Source: Scolanthus callimorphus (Eukaryota > Cnidaria > Anthozoa > Actiniaria > Edwardsiidae). Taken from it: DNA of 64,000 nt. How positions within the stretch are numbered: the first letter of the stretch is position 1; the number at the start of each line of letters is the position of its first letter. The DNA is taken from the NCBI GenBank assembly GCA_033964015.1, contig CM066924.1:3454251-3518250 (forward strand), written 5' to 3'. This document shows positions 1-12,300 of this stretch, piece after piece. The position numbers were made by a program, and so were the translations under genes. The notes below the pieces were generated by a model, which saw nothing but the letters and a program-made list of their open reading frames with translations, did not search any database and was not told where the DNA came from.

Positions 1-112
1 GACGGGCAAATTTGATATTTCCTCACGGTTCACAGGAGAACATGAAATTTCATAAAAGGGTTGCTTCAAATTTTCGCAGGGGTTGGAGTATCGGAGTTGG
101 GTATGGCTTTTT

Positions 113-262
113 TTTGGAGGAGGCTCTGGTGACAGCCAATGACGCATGCGCGAGATTTGATACAAAGCCGTTGAGATGAAGATATACGCATACTCTATCG
201 TTCAAATCAACCAATCAGCGAAGGTCCTTAAACTGCTGCAACCAGAGCCTCCCGTGCTAGGT
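113..262. mobile_element. MITE family A, partial
   Basis: Shares GGAGGCTCTGGTGACAGCC, the CGCATGCGCGAGATTTGATA block and CCAATCAGCGAAGG with the complete copies; the ends are degraded. Confidence 0.65.
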
Positions 263-1153
263 ACGATAATGGTTCTTGTGATGTTTCCGTTTTGTATCTT
301 TTCCGAGCGATTATGCCTCGCCATTTCTATAGTCTACATCGATCAATTAAAACATGCAACAATATATTACCTCGACTTCTTGGATTTTAATTCTGTTTCT
401 CAAGTTGTTTTTTACATAAACTCTATGTTTTTAAAATCATTTCACCTCAATAAATATAATACAAAATATTTCGCAGAGATTTATACATTGAATTACACTA
501 TAGACTTTCTATTTTTAGGTGATGGAGTTCAAGTACACCCGTATCTTTATGAAATGGGATAAATATTTTTAATCTTTCTTGTTTGCTCGTTTTTTCCTTT
601 CGTGCGAGATATGGGCGCAAAATTATTTTAATGTCCACCTATTGATGGACGTTTCTCTGCAAAAATTACATTGCATCATTCTACGCTCTACCCTGCTAGC
701 ACTAGAGGCCTTTCCTGGTAATTCGCTTTCGTTTTGTTGCCAAAAACAACAAACATACAATTTATCGAAAAAATGTCGGTACAGCCAGAATCTGGGGTGA
801 GAGTAAAAATAGGCGTGGCCCGATTGTCACGTGATACTAACTCCGATCTCCTCAACTTTTGTACTGACATGTATTTCAGTCTTTGTGTAGTATGTGTGTT
901 ATATTGGCTGCGCTATAGAAATCAAACTGTTTCTATATGACAGGTTAAAAATTGGTTGGCATGGGTGCAAAATTACTGGGTCGATCCACCTTAAAGGTGT
1001 CTTCCATCCCATCTCTCCTTTTTATGCAATAAACCTGGATGATGAAATGCTTTTTCTAACCTGACTTTGTTCGATAAACAAAATATTCGTTGTGCTCTTT
1101 TAAGGCACGTTCTCTCCTCTTGGCATTTCGGTTGATCCATATCATGTAGCTAC

Positions 1154-1314
1154 AGTCAAATGCAAAAGTAGTTGCCGCACTTGCCCTTCCGTTCTCTTCC
1201 TACCTCTTTCAATGTTGTCTGGAAAATTAGGCCGTTTGTCCAGCTCAACTAGCAACGTTGAAAGGGCGAAGGTGGAGGGAAAGGGAGGCAAGTGCGCCAA
1301 CGTTTGCATTTAAT
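1154..1314. mobile_element. Small palindromic MITE
   Basis: GTCAAATGCAAAAGTAGTTG and its imperfect complement CGTTTGCATTTAATTG, with GCACTTGCC/GGCAAGTGC inside. Confidence 0.6.
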
Positions 1315-1341
1315 TGAATGTTTTCCTACGGGGATCTTCCG

Positions 1342-1347
1342 TTTATT
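1342..1347 (-). promoter_or_regulatory. Candidate polyadenylation signal
   Basis: AATAAA on the minus strand about 0.32 kb beyond the candidate HMGCR stop. Useful only if the terminal exon is right. Confidence 0.25.
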
Positions 1348-1439
1348 GACCACGGCGCCCCTGGCAGTTGTCGTTTCTTGAGAATCGTATCAGGTGGTCT
1401 GCTATAACACTAAGCAGTTCTTGCTTGCTTCGTCGCTGC

Positions 1440-1690
1440 CTAATAAATTAATGGTTGATCTGAAACGAAAACAAGCGCACATACTTCAGCCACTCCTTTG
1501 TTATTGTTTTCGTTTGGTATTAGAAGAGGTATTACATGTAGAAATCTCTAAATCAACATCTAAAAATAAAGTTGTATGTTTGATTTATCAAATTCAATCG
1601 AGGATAATGCTCTATATTCTCTAAATCAGCCGATGGAAATCGATGCTTTCTCCGACTTGGTATGTTGCTATGCTGTAAAAATGGCGGCCG
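1440..1690. mobile_element. MITE family B, single arm
   Basis: Matches the right arm at 30.15-30.35 kb (CACTCCTTTGTTATTGTTTT to GACTTGGTATGTTGCTATGC). It carries the stop codon and most of the proposed HMGCR terminal exon. Confidence 0.75.
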
Positions 1691-1707
1691 GCCCCGCCCT
1701 TTTAGAC
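1668..1707 (-). CDS. HMGCR: Candidate HMGCR terminal exon
   Basis: After a ccccag acceptor the minus strand completes Arg (AG|G), then reads S-K-R-A-G-P-A-A-I-F-T-A and stops. Joined to exon 19 this gives HNRSK, the conserved context of the AMPK-regulated Ser (human Ser872). An AATAAA lies on the same strand at 1342-1347. Against it: the stop and most of this exon overlap a dispersed repeat also present near 29.95-30.35 kb, so the match could be chance. Confidence 0.35.
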
Positions 1708-1708
1708 C

Positions 1709-2583
1709 TGGGGCTCGTTTCTCGAAACACCCGAAAACTTTTCGAGCACGATAAATTACCCGAAAAGCGTGCGGATGACGAATTTTGCGTTTCTCGAAAC
1801 TCCCGAGTTTTTCGCGCCCGATAAAATGGAGTCATTTTTCGCCCCTTGATAAGGGGAGAAACCCTTCTCCCTTAACTTTTTCGGGTTTTCAAAAATCCTC
1901 AGAATAGGGAAGAAAAATAACAAAATTAACTAAGATTTTTCACTCCTTTGCGAATTTATTTATCCCTCTAGTACCTGCGAAGTTGAATTTCCCCGAAAGT
2001 GCATGTTTCCTCTCGTAAAACAGCCATTTATGAAGGTGTCTTGCTTTGTTTCCAAAATTTATTTCTTTGTCGCGAAATGGTTTCCCGGTAACTCTCCCGA
2101 GTTGCTTTTACCGCCATCCCGATAAAATACACCAATCAGGTGCAAGTATCTCGCTTCTTGACCAATCAAATTCATTCTCTTGACAGCTCGCCTGTCAAAT
2201 TTGACGAGGGGCTGTCAAACGTTTTTTGACATGTTGTAAACAAAGTACCAATGCATCTACAAGAATTCGGTGCAAAATGCTTGCTTTTTCGCACATTTTA
2301 TCTAATTTCTTGGCATTTATCGATGGAAATACCAACATGGCGATACACTTTGAGAGCGACGAATCGATATGTGTGTATAAGTCTCCTATGTTTTCATTGT
2401 TTATCTATGCAGAGTATTCGCAAATTTTGGAAATCATAATTTTGATTTCGGGTTCCCGATAATTATCGGGGGGTTTTGAGAGTTTCGAGAAACACTTTTC
2501 GTGACTCCTAAATCTCGCCCGAAAAAACACCCGAAAAGTTTATCGGGCCCGAAAATATCGGGCGATTTCGAGAAACAACCCCC
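1709..2583. mobile_element. TIR element with CCCGAAAA repeats
   Basis: Left end GGGGCTCGTTTCTCGAAACA; right end TTTCGAGAAACAACCCC. Many CCCGAAAA/TTTTCGGG words lie near both ends. Confidence 0.7.
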
Positions 2584-2585
2584 TG

Positions 2586-3056
2586 GGGGCCGTTTCTCGA
2601 TACGCCCGAGAATTCTCGGGCCCGAAAAGTATGTTTTGAAATTTTAATAGATTGATCCCAAGTTTTTCGTTTTCTTTTCTACCCTGGTGGTTTAAGTAGT
2701 CTAGAACTTCCTATCCGTGAATATGTATAAGTGTTTACGTCTCAAAAAAGAAATTTCCTATTTCATTGAAACCCTCAAATCGAAGAAAAATCACCCGAAA
2801 AGTCTCGGGAGGTCAGTTGCTCCCGAAAACTTTCCATTGTTTTTCACCCGAGTATTTCGGGCGCCCGAAAAATTCGGTTTAAACTCACGTAATTCTTTAA
2901 GTACTATAAAATAGAAATAACTACGAAAAGGGAGTCTAGACTATTAAAATCAGCAGGGTAGAAAAGAAAACGAAAATCTTTTTGATAAATCCATAAAAAT
3001 TGCAAAACAAAGTTCTCGGGCCCGAGAATTCTCGGGCGTTCGAGAAACGGGCGCCT
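2586..3056. mobile_element. TIR element related to the preceding one
   Basis: Left GTTTCTCGATACGCCCGAGA and right TCTCGGGCGTTCGAGAAACG; GAATTCTCGGGCCCGA occurs at both ends. Confidence 0.72.
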
Positions 3057-3233
3057 GGTTTCCATATTTGTCGTAGCTGTCGTGAACAAAGTTGTTGTGG
3101 GAAACCGGTATGCAAACCGGTTATTGAAGCAGTTGCGAAAATCCAGTTTCAGTACTGGCTACGGCGAAACTCTGGCCTCAGTACTGGCTACGGCCCTGCA
3201 AAAATACTCTTCCCCTACTTCTGTATGTCTTAC

Positions 3234-3388
3234 CTATTGTGTTTAAGGTGACTGCGGACTAGATGTCCTGCCGCTAGGGCTGATAGTAGTGAGAGTTCTC
3301 CTGCCAGGACGGTGCCGCAGACTATACGGGCGAGTTGGGACGCATTTTGTCCTGGCTCCACTTTGCTGGCACCTCGCACTCCTAGCAT
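3234..3388 (-). CDS. HMGCR: HMGCR exon 19 (catalytic His)
   Basis: Encodes [20 protein letters not shown] to [13 protein letters not shown] plus two bases of an Arg codon. The His of RSHLK is the catalytic acid/base (human His866). Donor gtaagac; another exon must follow. Confidence 0.97.
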
Positions 3389-6300
3389 CTAAAAAATACA
3401 ATAAATAACACCATTGAATATAGAGCAGATTTCTCTACCATTTTTGGATCCTGTCCAGATAGACTGATGAATTTTTTTGGTAATAGACTCGCGTTTCGGC
3501 AGAATTGAACTCTTTGACTTATTTTGACCACTTGAAAGTAACAACTGTTATGTAGCTTTATCGTTTGATCAATTTAGACATTAGATTAGCGCGAGACTGG
3601 CGCTCTACCAACCGGCGGGCTGTGTCCCTCGTACCATCACCCAACACAGCTGACAGGCAACCCCCTTAGTATATCTTACCTCTAAACAGCTCCCTTGTGC
3701 TGTCAACACTGTACCCCCTCCTATAGTACCAACCTCAATAGAAGGCATAGTACAACTGATATAGAGGTCCTCCAGTCTGGGACCGCATGGCTCCAGTAAC
3801 GTAATACAGCTACTGCTTGACACGTTCTGGGCAGGGTCCTGCAAAGGGGACACCGCATAATATTCAATCAAAATGCCGTATAGTTGGTATTAAGTGCAAA
3901 TCATGTTTCTGAAGACATCCATGAACTTGGATACAGACCAACATTTTAATGGACGATTCCAGCTATAACGCACGCGCGCACTGCATGTCGGTACATTTGG
4001 GACATTTGTCGAACAAACTGTTAAAGCGCGCGCTGCATTCTGGTAGTTGTGGGACACGGCTTGGGCATTTCTAAATAAAGAAGAGCGCGCGCGCTTATAG
4101 CTGGAATCGTACTTTATCTAGTGCTGCGCAGTTCGGGGAACTTACAGCCGATTGCGTTTGACTGTTTAACCCAAACAGTTCGCACGTTACGTTTGAACGT
4201 TGCGTTGTGAGAGAAAAAGTGAGACGTTTCTAAGGACAACCGCCATCTTTATTTTCACTGACCAATCAGCGAAGACAGAACTCTCTAGTCCTCCATAGAA
4301 ACGTCTCGTTCCATCCTAGAAACGCAACGTTCCAACATAACGTGCTGTTGGGGATAAACAGTCAAACGCAATCGGATGTACGAGGTTAGCAACGTTAGAA
4401 AAACAAACTCTTTAGTCTGACCAAGGAAAATTAGGTTCTTACTTGCGTCGAATCGTTACTAATATATGCCGAATGACACGATGTGCCCCTGGCAAGGAAG
4501 CGTGTCAGTTACTATGGAAACCATCGTGAGTGCCAGCTCTCAAGCGCATTGAGTTTTTTTTAGATGATTCCCTTGAATTGCAGCGCGCATCTCTTCTGCG
4601 CACGGTTGTGCGCGCGTAAGCAAAACAAGGCCAAACAAACAACATACCAAGCGCGCGATTGATGGTTTTAGCCGCGATATTTATATAATATCAGGTCAGT
4701 AGAACTCGGTCCTGATTGGCTGACGTACTCAAGTGGGATGATTTCTCTGAAATCGACCATCATACCGCGGCACACAATATATTCGAAGCAGAACAAAATC
4801 TAGGTTGTAAAACATGTATTATTAATGCACATCTAGATTATAGAGCAGAATTCGTATGACTGTGAAAAGTGCCACGAAAAAGTTGCGCCGCGCCGCGACC
4901 ACGCGATTTCATTCTGTATTTACAACAAGCAAACAGCAGGCCAGGTTCCGTACCGCCACCGCGACAGTACCGCTCCGTGTCGCGGCACTTTTCACAGTCA
5001 TACGAAATCTGCTCTATCAGGCTGCAGTAGGTTAGACTATTATTATTCATACACAGACTTGATTACCTGCCCCGTAGCGATAAATAGGGCGGTGACAATG
5101 TTAGCCGCGTGTGCGTTGAACCCTCCGATCGCTCCGGCCATGGCTGATCCTACCAAGTTCTTGCTGTGGTTCAACTCAGTCAAGGCAACGACACTAGTCT
5201 TGAGAACCTGAAGGGGGAAGAACATAAGGATAAATGTGTCGTTTTTGTCAATGCCAACCCGTGCGTGACGCGGGCTACCTGTGTTGGTATTTCCGGGCTC
5301 CTGGGGCCAAAACAAAGATGGCAGCCTACACGAATAGCGTTTCACTCTAAAATCTGCAAGTTTTGACGAACGTTCTGACAATTTAAGATAAGAAATCAGC
5401 GAGGATATAAGGACATTTTCTGAAATAGATGTATACAACAACCAGAAAGAGTGAGAATCTCCGCTAATAGTTATAACTCCATGGTTAGCGTACCTTCGTA
5501 ACAACATGGCCTGGGATTATCGCCTCACAAACCACGGATTTTCCCCGCCCCTCGATCCAGTTTATAGACGTAGCTTTCTTGTCAGTACAGTAGTTCCCGC
5601 TCAGGCTAATTATCTCCATCGTCTGGAACTTGTCTTGTAGATAATGAAGAACTTTTTCCGTGCCCTGACACAAAAACAGGGAATTTAGTAAAACATCTTT
5701 CTTTCGCTGGAACAATAAATTAAATGCTAGTGTCCAAATACCTTGGATAGCATGTTCATCCCCATGGCATCCCCCGTAGTGGCAAGGAATCTAATAAATA
5801 ACAAACGACCAGCCACTGCACATTTCACAGATGTCAACCTTGCAAATCTGGAAAAGCGAAAACATATATAATTTAGTATCCACCAAAGCGGTGGAATGCA
5901 AATCCGCGCGCTCTGATTTGCTCCTGAAACTCGAATTCGAGGATATTCACTGTTTTGCGTCGCGCGAAAGCGTCGGTGTCAAGCGCAAACGCATACCTGC
6001 CAACCTTGGACAAGTGAAAACCGGGAGATAGGGGAATGTGTTGTAATAATCGCGTCTCACCCCCCCCCCCCAAAAAAAAAAAAAAGTTGCTCCCTTAAAA
6101 TCTTGAGGTTTCAATGCAGAAATTGACTGAGCGAGTTGATTTCCCGGGAGATTTACGGTGAAAACCGGGAGACCGGGAGATTTGACTCAAAACCGGGAGT
6201 CTCCCGCGTAAACTGGGAGAGTTGGCAGGTATGAAACGTTTCTGGGCAATATTGGCAATACTTTCATTTTATCCCACTGATTTGGTACTAAAGCAACTAT

Positions 6301-9300
6301 ACATTTAAGTATTCACCGAAAAAAAAGAAGTATTCCGCGAAAAAAAAGAAGAGCTAAAGTGTATTTTCTATTTGATATCGGCATACCTGCTTGTACTGTC
6401 GAAGACTTGTTTTATATCTTGAAAGTTATATTTATCTTCCAGCCATAATTGATTTCACTGAAAACAAAACAAGACATTTCCAATCCTTTATTTTATTTAC
6501 AAAGTCAAAGAAGTAGCGCCTTAGAGGAATACAACAGCTATCTTTTCGGAACATGCGTTTCATCTAAACGTTCAATCTATACAAGATCACTAATTCCTAG
6601 TAATGGGGAAATCTTGGTCACATAAATTATGAACCGAGAGTCTGTTTTGGCTCATATTTATTGTTCAGAATTTTCAATTTCTCTCTGGAGAAAAGGCCTC
6701 TTTCCACGTGGTCATGAATCCAACGGACTCTTTTTATTTCAAGCCGGAAGCCATTTCGAAGTTTCTACAGTATCATCCTCCCTCCAAGCAAAGGTTACTT
6801 TCTGTCTCCCTGCATTTGCTTTAAAAATTATTTCTTAAAAGCGTAGAAAACATACCTAGCTTGCATTGCAGACGGTAACCTCATGACGGGGCCTCTCGTC
6901 ATACCGTCACCAATAATACTGCTTCTCACACCACCACTTTTCTGAAATTATAATATAAACACGATCACACTCCATAATGAAACAATTCTCTGAATTACCA
7001 GCAAACAAATGGCAGGTCTATAAATGGTTTCCGCAACTACAACCACTCAAAATACCAGACACGTGAACTACTTCGCTAGAAGTCATAATATAAACACGTT
7101 CACATTCAACGTCGAAACAATTCTCTGAATTATCAGCAAACAAATGACAGGTCTATAAATGATTTGATAAAAAACAAATTACCGCAACTACAGACACTTG
7201 AAATACGAGATTCGTGAACAACTTCGCGGCTAGTTAATAGAATGACAGAAAGAAAGTCCTCTTTCGCATGGTATAGAAACATGTTTTGTCGAAATGTTAA
7301 ATGAAAAGTTTTGATAATTAAGTTTTGATAACTTTTATGTTTGCTCGCCCATGTGCGAAGTTTTGCGCCATTCGTTGACCTTCAATAGGATTCAAATGTT
7401 ATTTTTTTCTTCTGCTTCAGGTTTTCCTGGCCCAAAAACGCTGGAATTTAATATTCAATGCGAAAGTTTCACATGCAGACGGGGCATGTTTTTGTCACGA
7501 GTGGGGACGGTAAGATGAAATGGACGGTACATTTTTAAGCGTTCTTTTGCTTACCATAAGTGCACTACATCCTCTATTAGTACTGGCTACCAGACACCCC
7601 TCAGTGGTTGCCATGGGGACATAAAACTGACGACCGTCTAGTAAGAGTGGTCCAGCTACTCCTACTGGCACGGGCATGTATCCAATCACATTCTCACAAC
7701 AAGCACCCGATACCTATACACAAGAATGATAACAAGTAAACAATGTCAACATGACTGGCAATTTTGGAGGGACGGCAACTCATCCCTCGGATTTCCCGTT
7801 CTCACGGATTTTAGCACAATCTCCCGAAAATGAAACTTATTGAAGTAAAGTGCAGAGAACTGCCAGCCTACTTTTTACTGAAAAGAAGCATGTAGCTTGG
7901 AAAGCTTGAGAGCGACGGAGCGCATTTTTTGCAGTATTTTGCCATCAAATGCCGATTTCTGAAAACTGATGTCTTTACAAACACTATAAAGAGATTGATT
8001 TTGAAACAAAGTCTTTTAAGTCCTGAAGGGGTTGACTTCCCTAAATTTTAACTGGTCTAGTCAGGAAAGTAATGTCAAATTGTTTTTCTACATTACACCC
8101 ACACTAACTCAAGTTCGTTAATCATCTTGAAAAACCTGATACTATTTTGTCAAATTTCTGTTTTGAAATGTTTAGGGAGCTTATTTGTATATCTAAACAC
8201 TGAGCTTTTGGTCATCAAAATTTCGCACAGCAAAGTGGAGATTTGACAGTTTGAATTTCCAATTTTATAAAAGGTTTGTATGGGAATTCTGAACTTCTGT
8301 CGCGTTTTTCTCAAAGTGTGAAATAGACTGCTTGTAGTTCCTTCTTTGGTGAACTTCCGTAAAAATGAGCGCGTAAAAAAACAGGAGCGGCGCTCGTTTC
8401 TCACGCGTTCATTTTCACGGACGTTCGCCAAAGGAGCGACTGCAAGCATTCTAGAGCTACGGCTAAACTAGGACACATGTAGCGCGCAACATTTGTATCC
8501 TGCATGTTTCCCCGAGTGGCTAAACTAGGAAACATCGCACGCGTGTGTCTCGGACACATGAAATGTTTTTTGTCTGGTGAAGAAACATTTCTGTGTGTCC
8601 CTGGTGCAAAATTTGTTGCGCGCAACAATGTTTTTGAAGGAAACATGTGTCCTACAGCTTCCTCGTGTATACACTTCACCTGAGCAAGAAAAACCGTCAA
8701 TTTTCATAACGACTCATCTTTTCTTCTCAGAAAAGAATTGGAAACTAGATTTTGTGATCTCATTCAAGTCGTCCCTGAGCAAAAATACTGTTTGTTGCGG
8801 GCTTCTGTGTCGCGAGCGAGCGCGGGAAATTAGGCGGGAAAATCTGCCAATCAGAATAGTTTTTTTTACGATAGCTTACCCTTGTATAGTCATAGTACTG
8901 ATAAGGCAGCTCTGCAAGAACTTCTTCACTCTTGTTTATCTTTCTTGCAGTAACTTTTCTCCTGTAGGACAAGAATCAGTCACAATCGATTAGCTGCATT
9001 CCAAACCTTTTAATTTCTGAAAGTTCCTATGTAATAATTTGTGAATTAACAAACTTAAAGAATACCATTTGTTTTACTTTTTACTGAGCCACCGATTTAA
9101 ACTTCTAAACAAAACGACAACCATCCCTTCCAGTCGAATTAAAAGTATCTGATACAAACAATGACCCCTTCCTGGCAACTTTCAAAATTTGTCAGCAGAC
9201 AGATTTTGCCTCTAGGGACATTTGCTCCAGAGAAAATGTAGTCTTCTTTATTTCGTCAGTGTATACTGACGAAGAGCAATTTGTCTCACCTGATGTTTAC

Positions 9301-12300
9301 TGCTCTTGCTAAATCCTTTATTGTTGACTCCAGTTGGTAGCCAGGGATGACTTTGTGTTCAACTAAACTGCAGATTTCATCATCTGTTAGCGTGAAGATT
9401 CCGTCCTAGAAAAAAGCCATACACCAAGGCAAGTGAACAATGGACGGAGTTCAAAATTCCAGAGAGGTTGCTCTCTCTATGAGGATACCACCTTTTCTTA
9501 TCCGACCCCCCCCCCCCCCCCCATTTTTATCTTGAAGGTTTTTACCACTAAATTTAGCGAGTATAAGGCGGATAATTCGTCCATCGGCAACGATGTTTCC
9601 TTGTTGCTAAATTACCGGCAGTTTTCTATTGTTTGCCATTGGCTATTTGACCGGCAGTCGAAACAAATTTAGTATTTTGAGCGCTAAACCTTTCCTAAAT
9701 CCTAACCGTTAGTAAAGGTTTAGCGCTCAAAACACTGAATCTGGATTATTTCGTTTCATGGTGAAACGTGTTATTTGACCGGCAGCCGGCAATATAGACA
9801 ATTCAGCGCTTTTTAGTGTGTCTCTTACTTCGTCAGTTGCGTCCGAACTATCGAAGTGGCGTCCGAACTATAGAACTAAATTATTTTCGTCTGGACGTTT
9901 TATCCGCTTGTATTCACTGAAGACATCTGGCGAAGTCAGAGACGCTACAAAAATTAATCATTGCAGTAAGTCTACTGGACGAATAACAGATCTCCAAAAA
10001 CCGATGCACAGACCATTCATGACAAGAGACGGATAAACGTCCAGAACATGTTCCAGACGAATTAAGTGGCGTCCGAACTGACGAACAAATCGTTTAATTC
10101 ATCTGGAAGTTTTATCCATCTCTTGCCAGTATTCACACAAGACAAAGCAACTGACGAAGTAAATCATTGCCCTAAGTCGTCTGGACGAATTATCCGTCTT
10201 TAGTGTAACGGCCAGTGATTTGTTTTCTATTTTTTCTGTATGTGTTGTACATGTACCACATCGATTAGTCTATATAAATTTACTTACAGGCTCTTTCATA
10301 ATCCGCTTGCATTCCTCCAAATTCCTCATCCCTCCACTGAAAGCAACCTTCTCCAGAATAGGGCTGCTTGATAACGTTACACTGCTTCGGTTTGGGAAAG
10401 ACGCATGAGGCACAGATATGGATTGACTTTCACTAGATGCAGAGTTTAATTCTGGCTCAATTCCTTTGCTTTGTCTCTCGATAATATTAGAATGGGAATC
10501 ATGGAAGTCAACTTTCACTGTGGGAGCAACAACATTTTTTCGTACTATACTTTTACTCCTTGACCTTTGATGAGAAAACGAAAATGTTCTTTTTAGAGGT
10601 GATTGTTTATGACAGTGTTTGTCCTCTTCTTTTGCTTTTGATGGAACAAGTTCAACTGAAGCATTCTTAGTTTGTAATGGTGGTACAGGTAGCTGTAGTG
10701 GTTCTTCTTTAGCTGTTGTATCTTGATTTAGCTCTTCAGATATTTTATTCAGTTCTTCCTTAATAAGCTCTTCATCTCCAATTGTAAAGGTGGATCTTCT
10801 TTTCCTCACAACTGATGCTTTCACAGCTAGGAATTCTTTGGAAGGTGGCGCCGATGAAGGAATTTTACCAGTGGAGAAAGATCTTATTGTTTTATGTTTT
10901 TCAAGTTCGTGTGGTTCTAGTAACTGTGCACCATCATCTTTTTCAAGATACAAGTATTTGGTAGCCACCATCAGGGCTAAAACAGCTGCTAAAACCTGTA
11001 AAAAGCAACAATGGAAAATGACGTAATTGCCATATACCAGAACTCTCTATTAGGGTTGGCATTCTTATCAAACTAGGCTATCTAAACAAAAGGTTCAATA
11101 TTAATTTTATAACAAGGTCAAATAGAACTTACATGCTCAGCATTTACAGCAAGAAATCTGCAAATGAAAAATAATTCAATAAGCGACAGATTCTATGTCA
11201 ACTCCAGCATTCACATCACTGCTTGCCATGTTTGATTCCCAGCTTGTGCTCCTAGAAGTTCTAGGAGTTTTTTCTCTGCTGCTTGGATCATATTTCTGGC
11301 AATGATAGTAGCTCATCACAGGTTCGAGTGGTTTTTCATTTTCCGTGTGTTCCATGTCCAGGGCGGGGTATCTCTTAATGTCTATATGTAGATGTTCAGG
11401 CAAGCCTGTCTATTTAGAATGGGGTCTCAATTTGGATCCAAATCATATAGAACAGGGTATCTTTTATTATGAAGATTGTCCATATTTGGAGGTAACAGCG
11501 GCACATGCCCACACTATATCTAGCTAAGTACCCCCTCCCCCCAAGTATTACCTTGATAACCAGTGATCACCCTCGGAAGGGTGTGGCACTCCACTACTTC
11601 CAGTGGTATTATCAGGTCGAATAAGACGACTGTGTACATGGACAAACATCAGGCCTGCAGACTAAATGACAATGAATGCAGATTCAGTTTAACAATTTAC
11701 TACATGCCTGGGGATTCAGCTTTAAGGTGTTATTCTTTAGTCTTTCTCAAATAAAGTTTTCTTGCTTGCTTAGTGTGGACGGTCAAATCTGGATAAAAAT
11801 GAAAACAATAACGTCAACTGCACCATTAATTTGAGACTGTCCTTGCTCAAGCCAACATCAAATAAAAACTGATCACTTGTTTGAAGCTAAATCTCCCGTC
11901 CACACTAACACGCTGCGAATCCGTATAATTTTGAAAACGAATACTTTTGAAAATGCGTTAGTGTTGTTGTTGTTGTTGATAGTTACCATGATAAGTTTGA
12001 CTTGCTGCAAAAGAGGATTTGGGACATGCTCATGCTCATCTGTCGACTGTTCTTCACTCAAATCTTGTTGCCAGTGAGGCTGGCTACTGCCTCTGTCACA
12101 TAACTACAAATAACAAGTTGTGCATCAGTCAATAGCAGCTTCCATATGGGCTGCATCACACGAAAAGGGCCCGGACGACATAATGCCACTGTTTCCCTTT
12201 GCGGTGGAAATTTTCTAATTTGTTGATCATATTTTCTAATTCTAACTACGTATAAGTAAAAACAGTACTTTGAAAATACACAATATTTAGCCATGTTCAA

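Noticed and set aside
3160..3195. Alternative HMGCR terminal exon after a tttttgcag acceptor
   Set aside because: It would leave an intron of only 38 nt and a tail (AVASTEARVSP) with no family resemblance, made from a local direct repeat.
5043..5507. One continuous 154-codon HMGCR exon
   Set aside because: Only 5067-5207 matches the family; a clear acceptor (cccttcag) lies at 5208-5215 and the rest is intron read-through.
11176..11403. Minus-strand open frame [10 protein letters not shown]... between HMGCR exons 7 and 8
   Set aside because: Exons 7 and 8 join in phase across it and it has no clear splice sites; kept as intron sequence.
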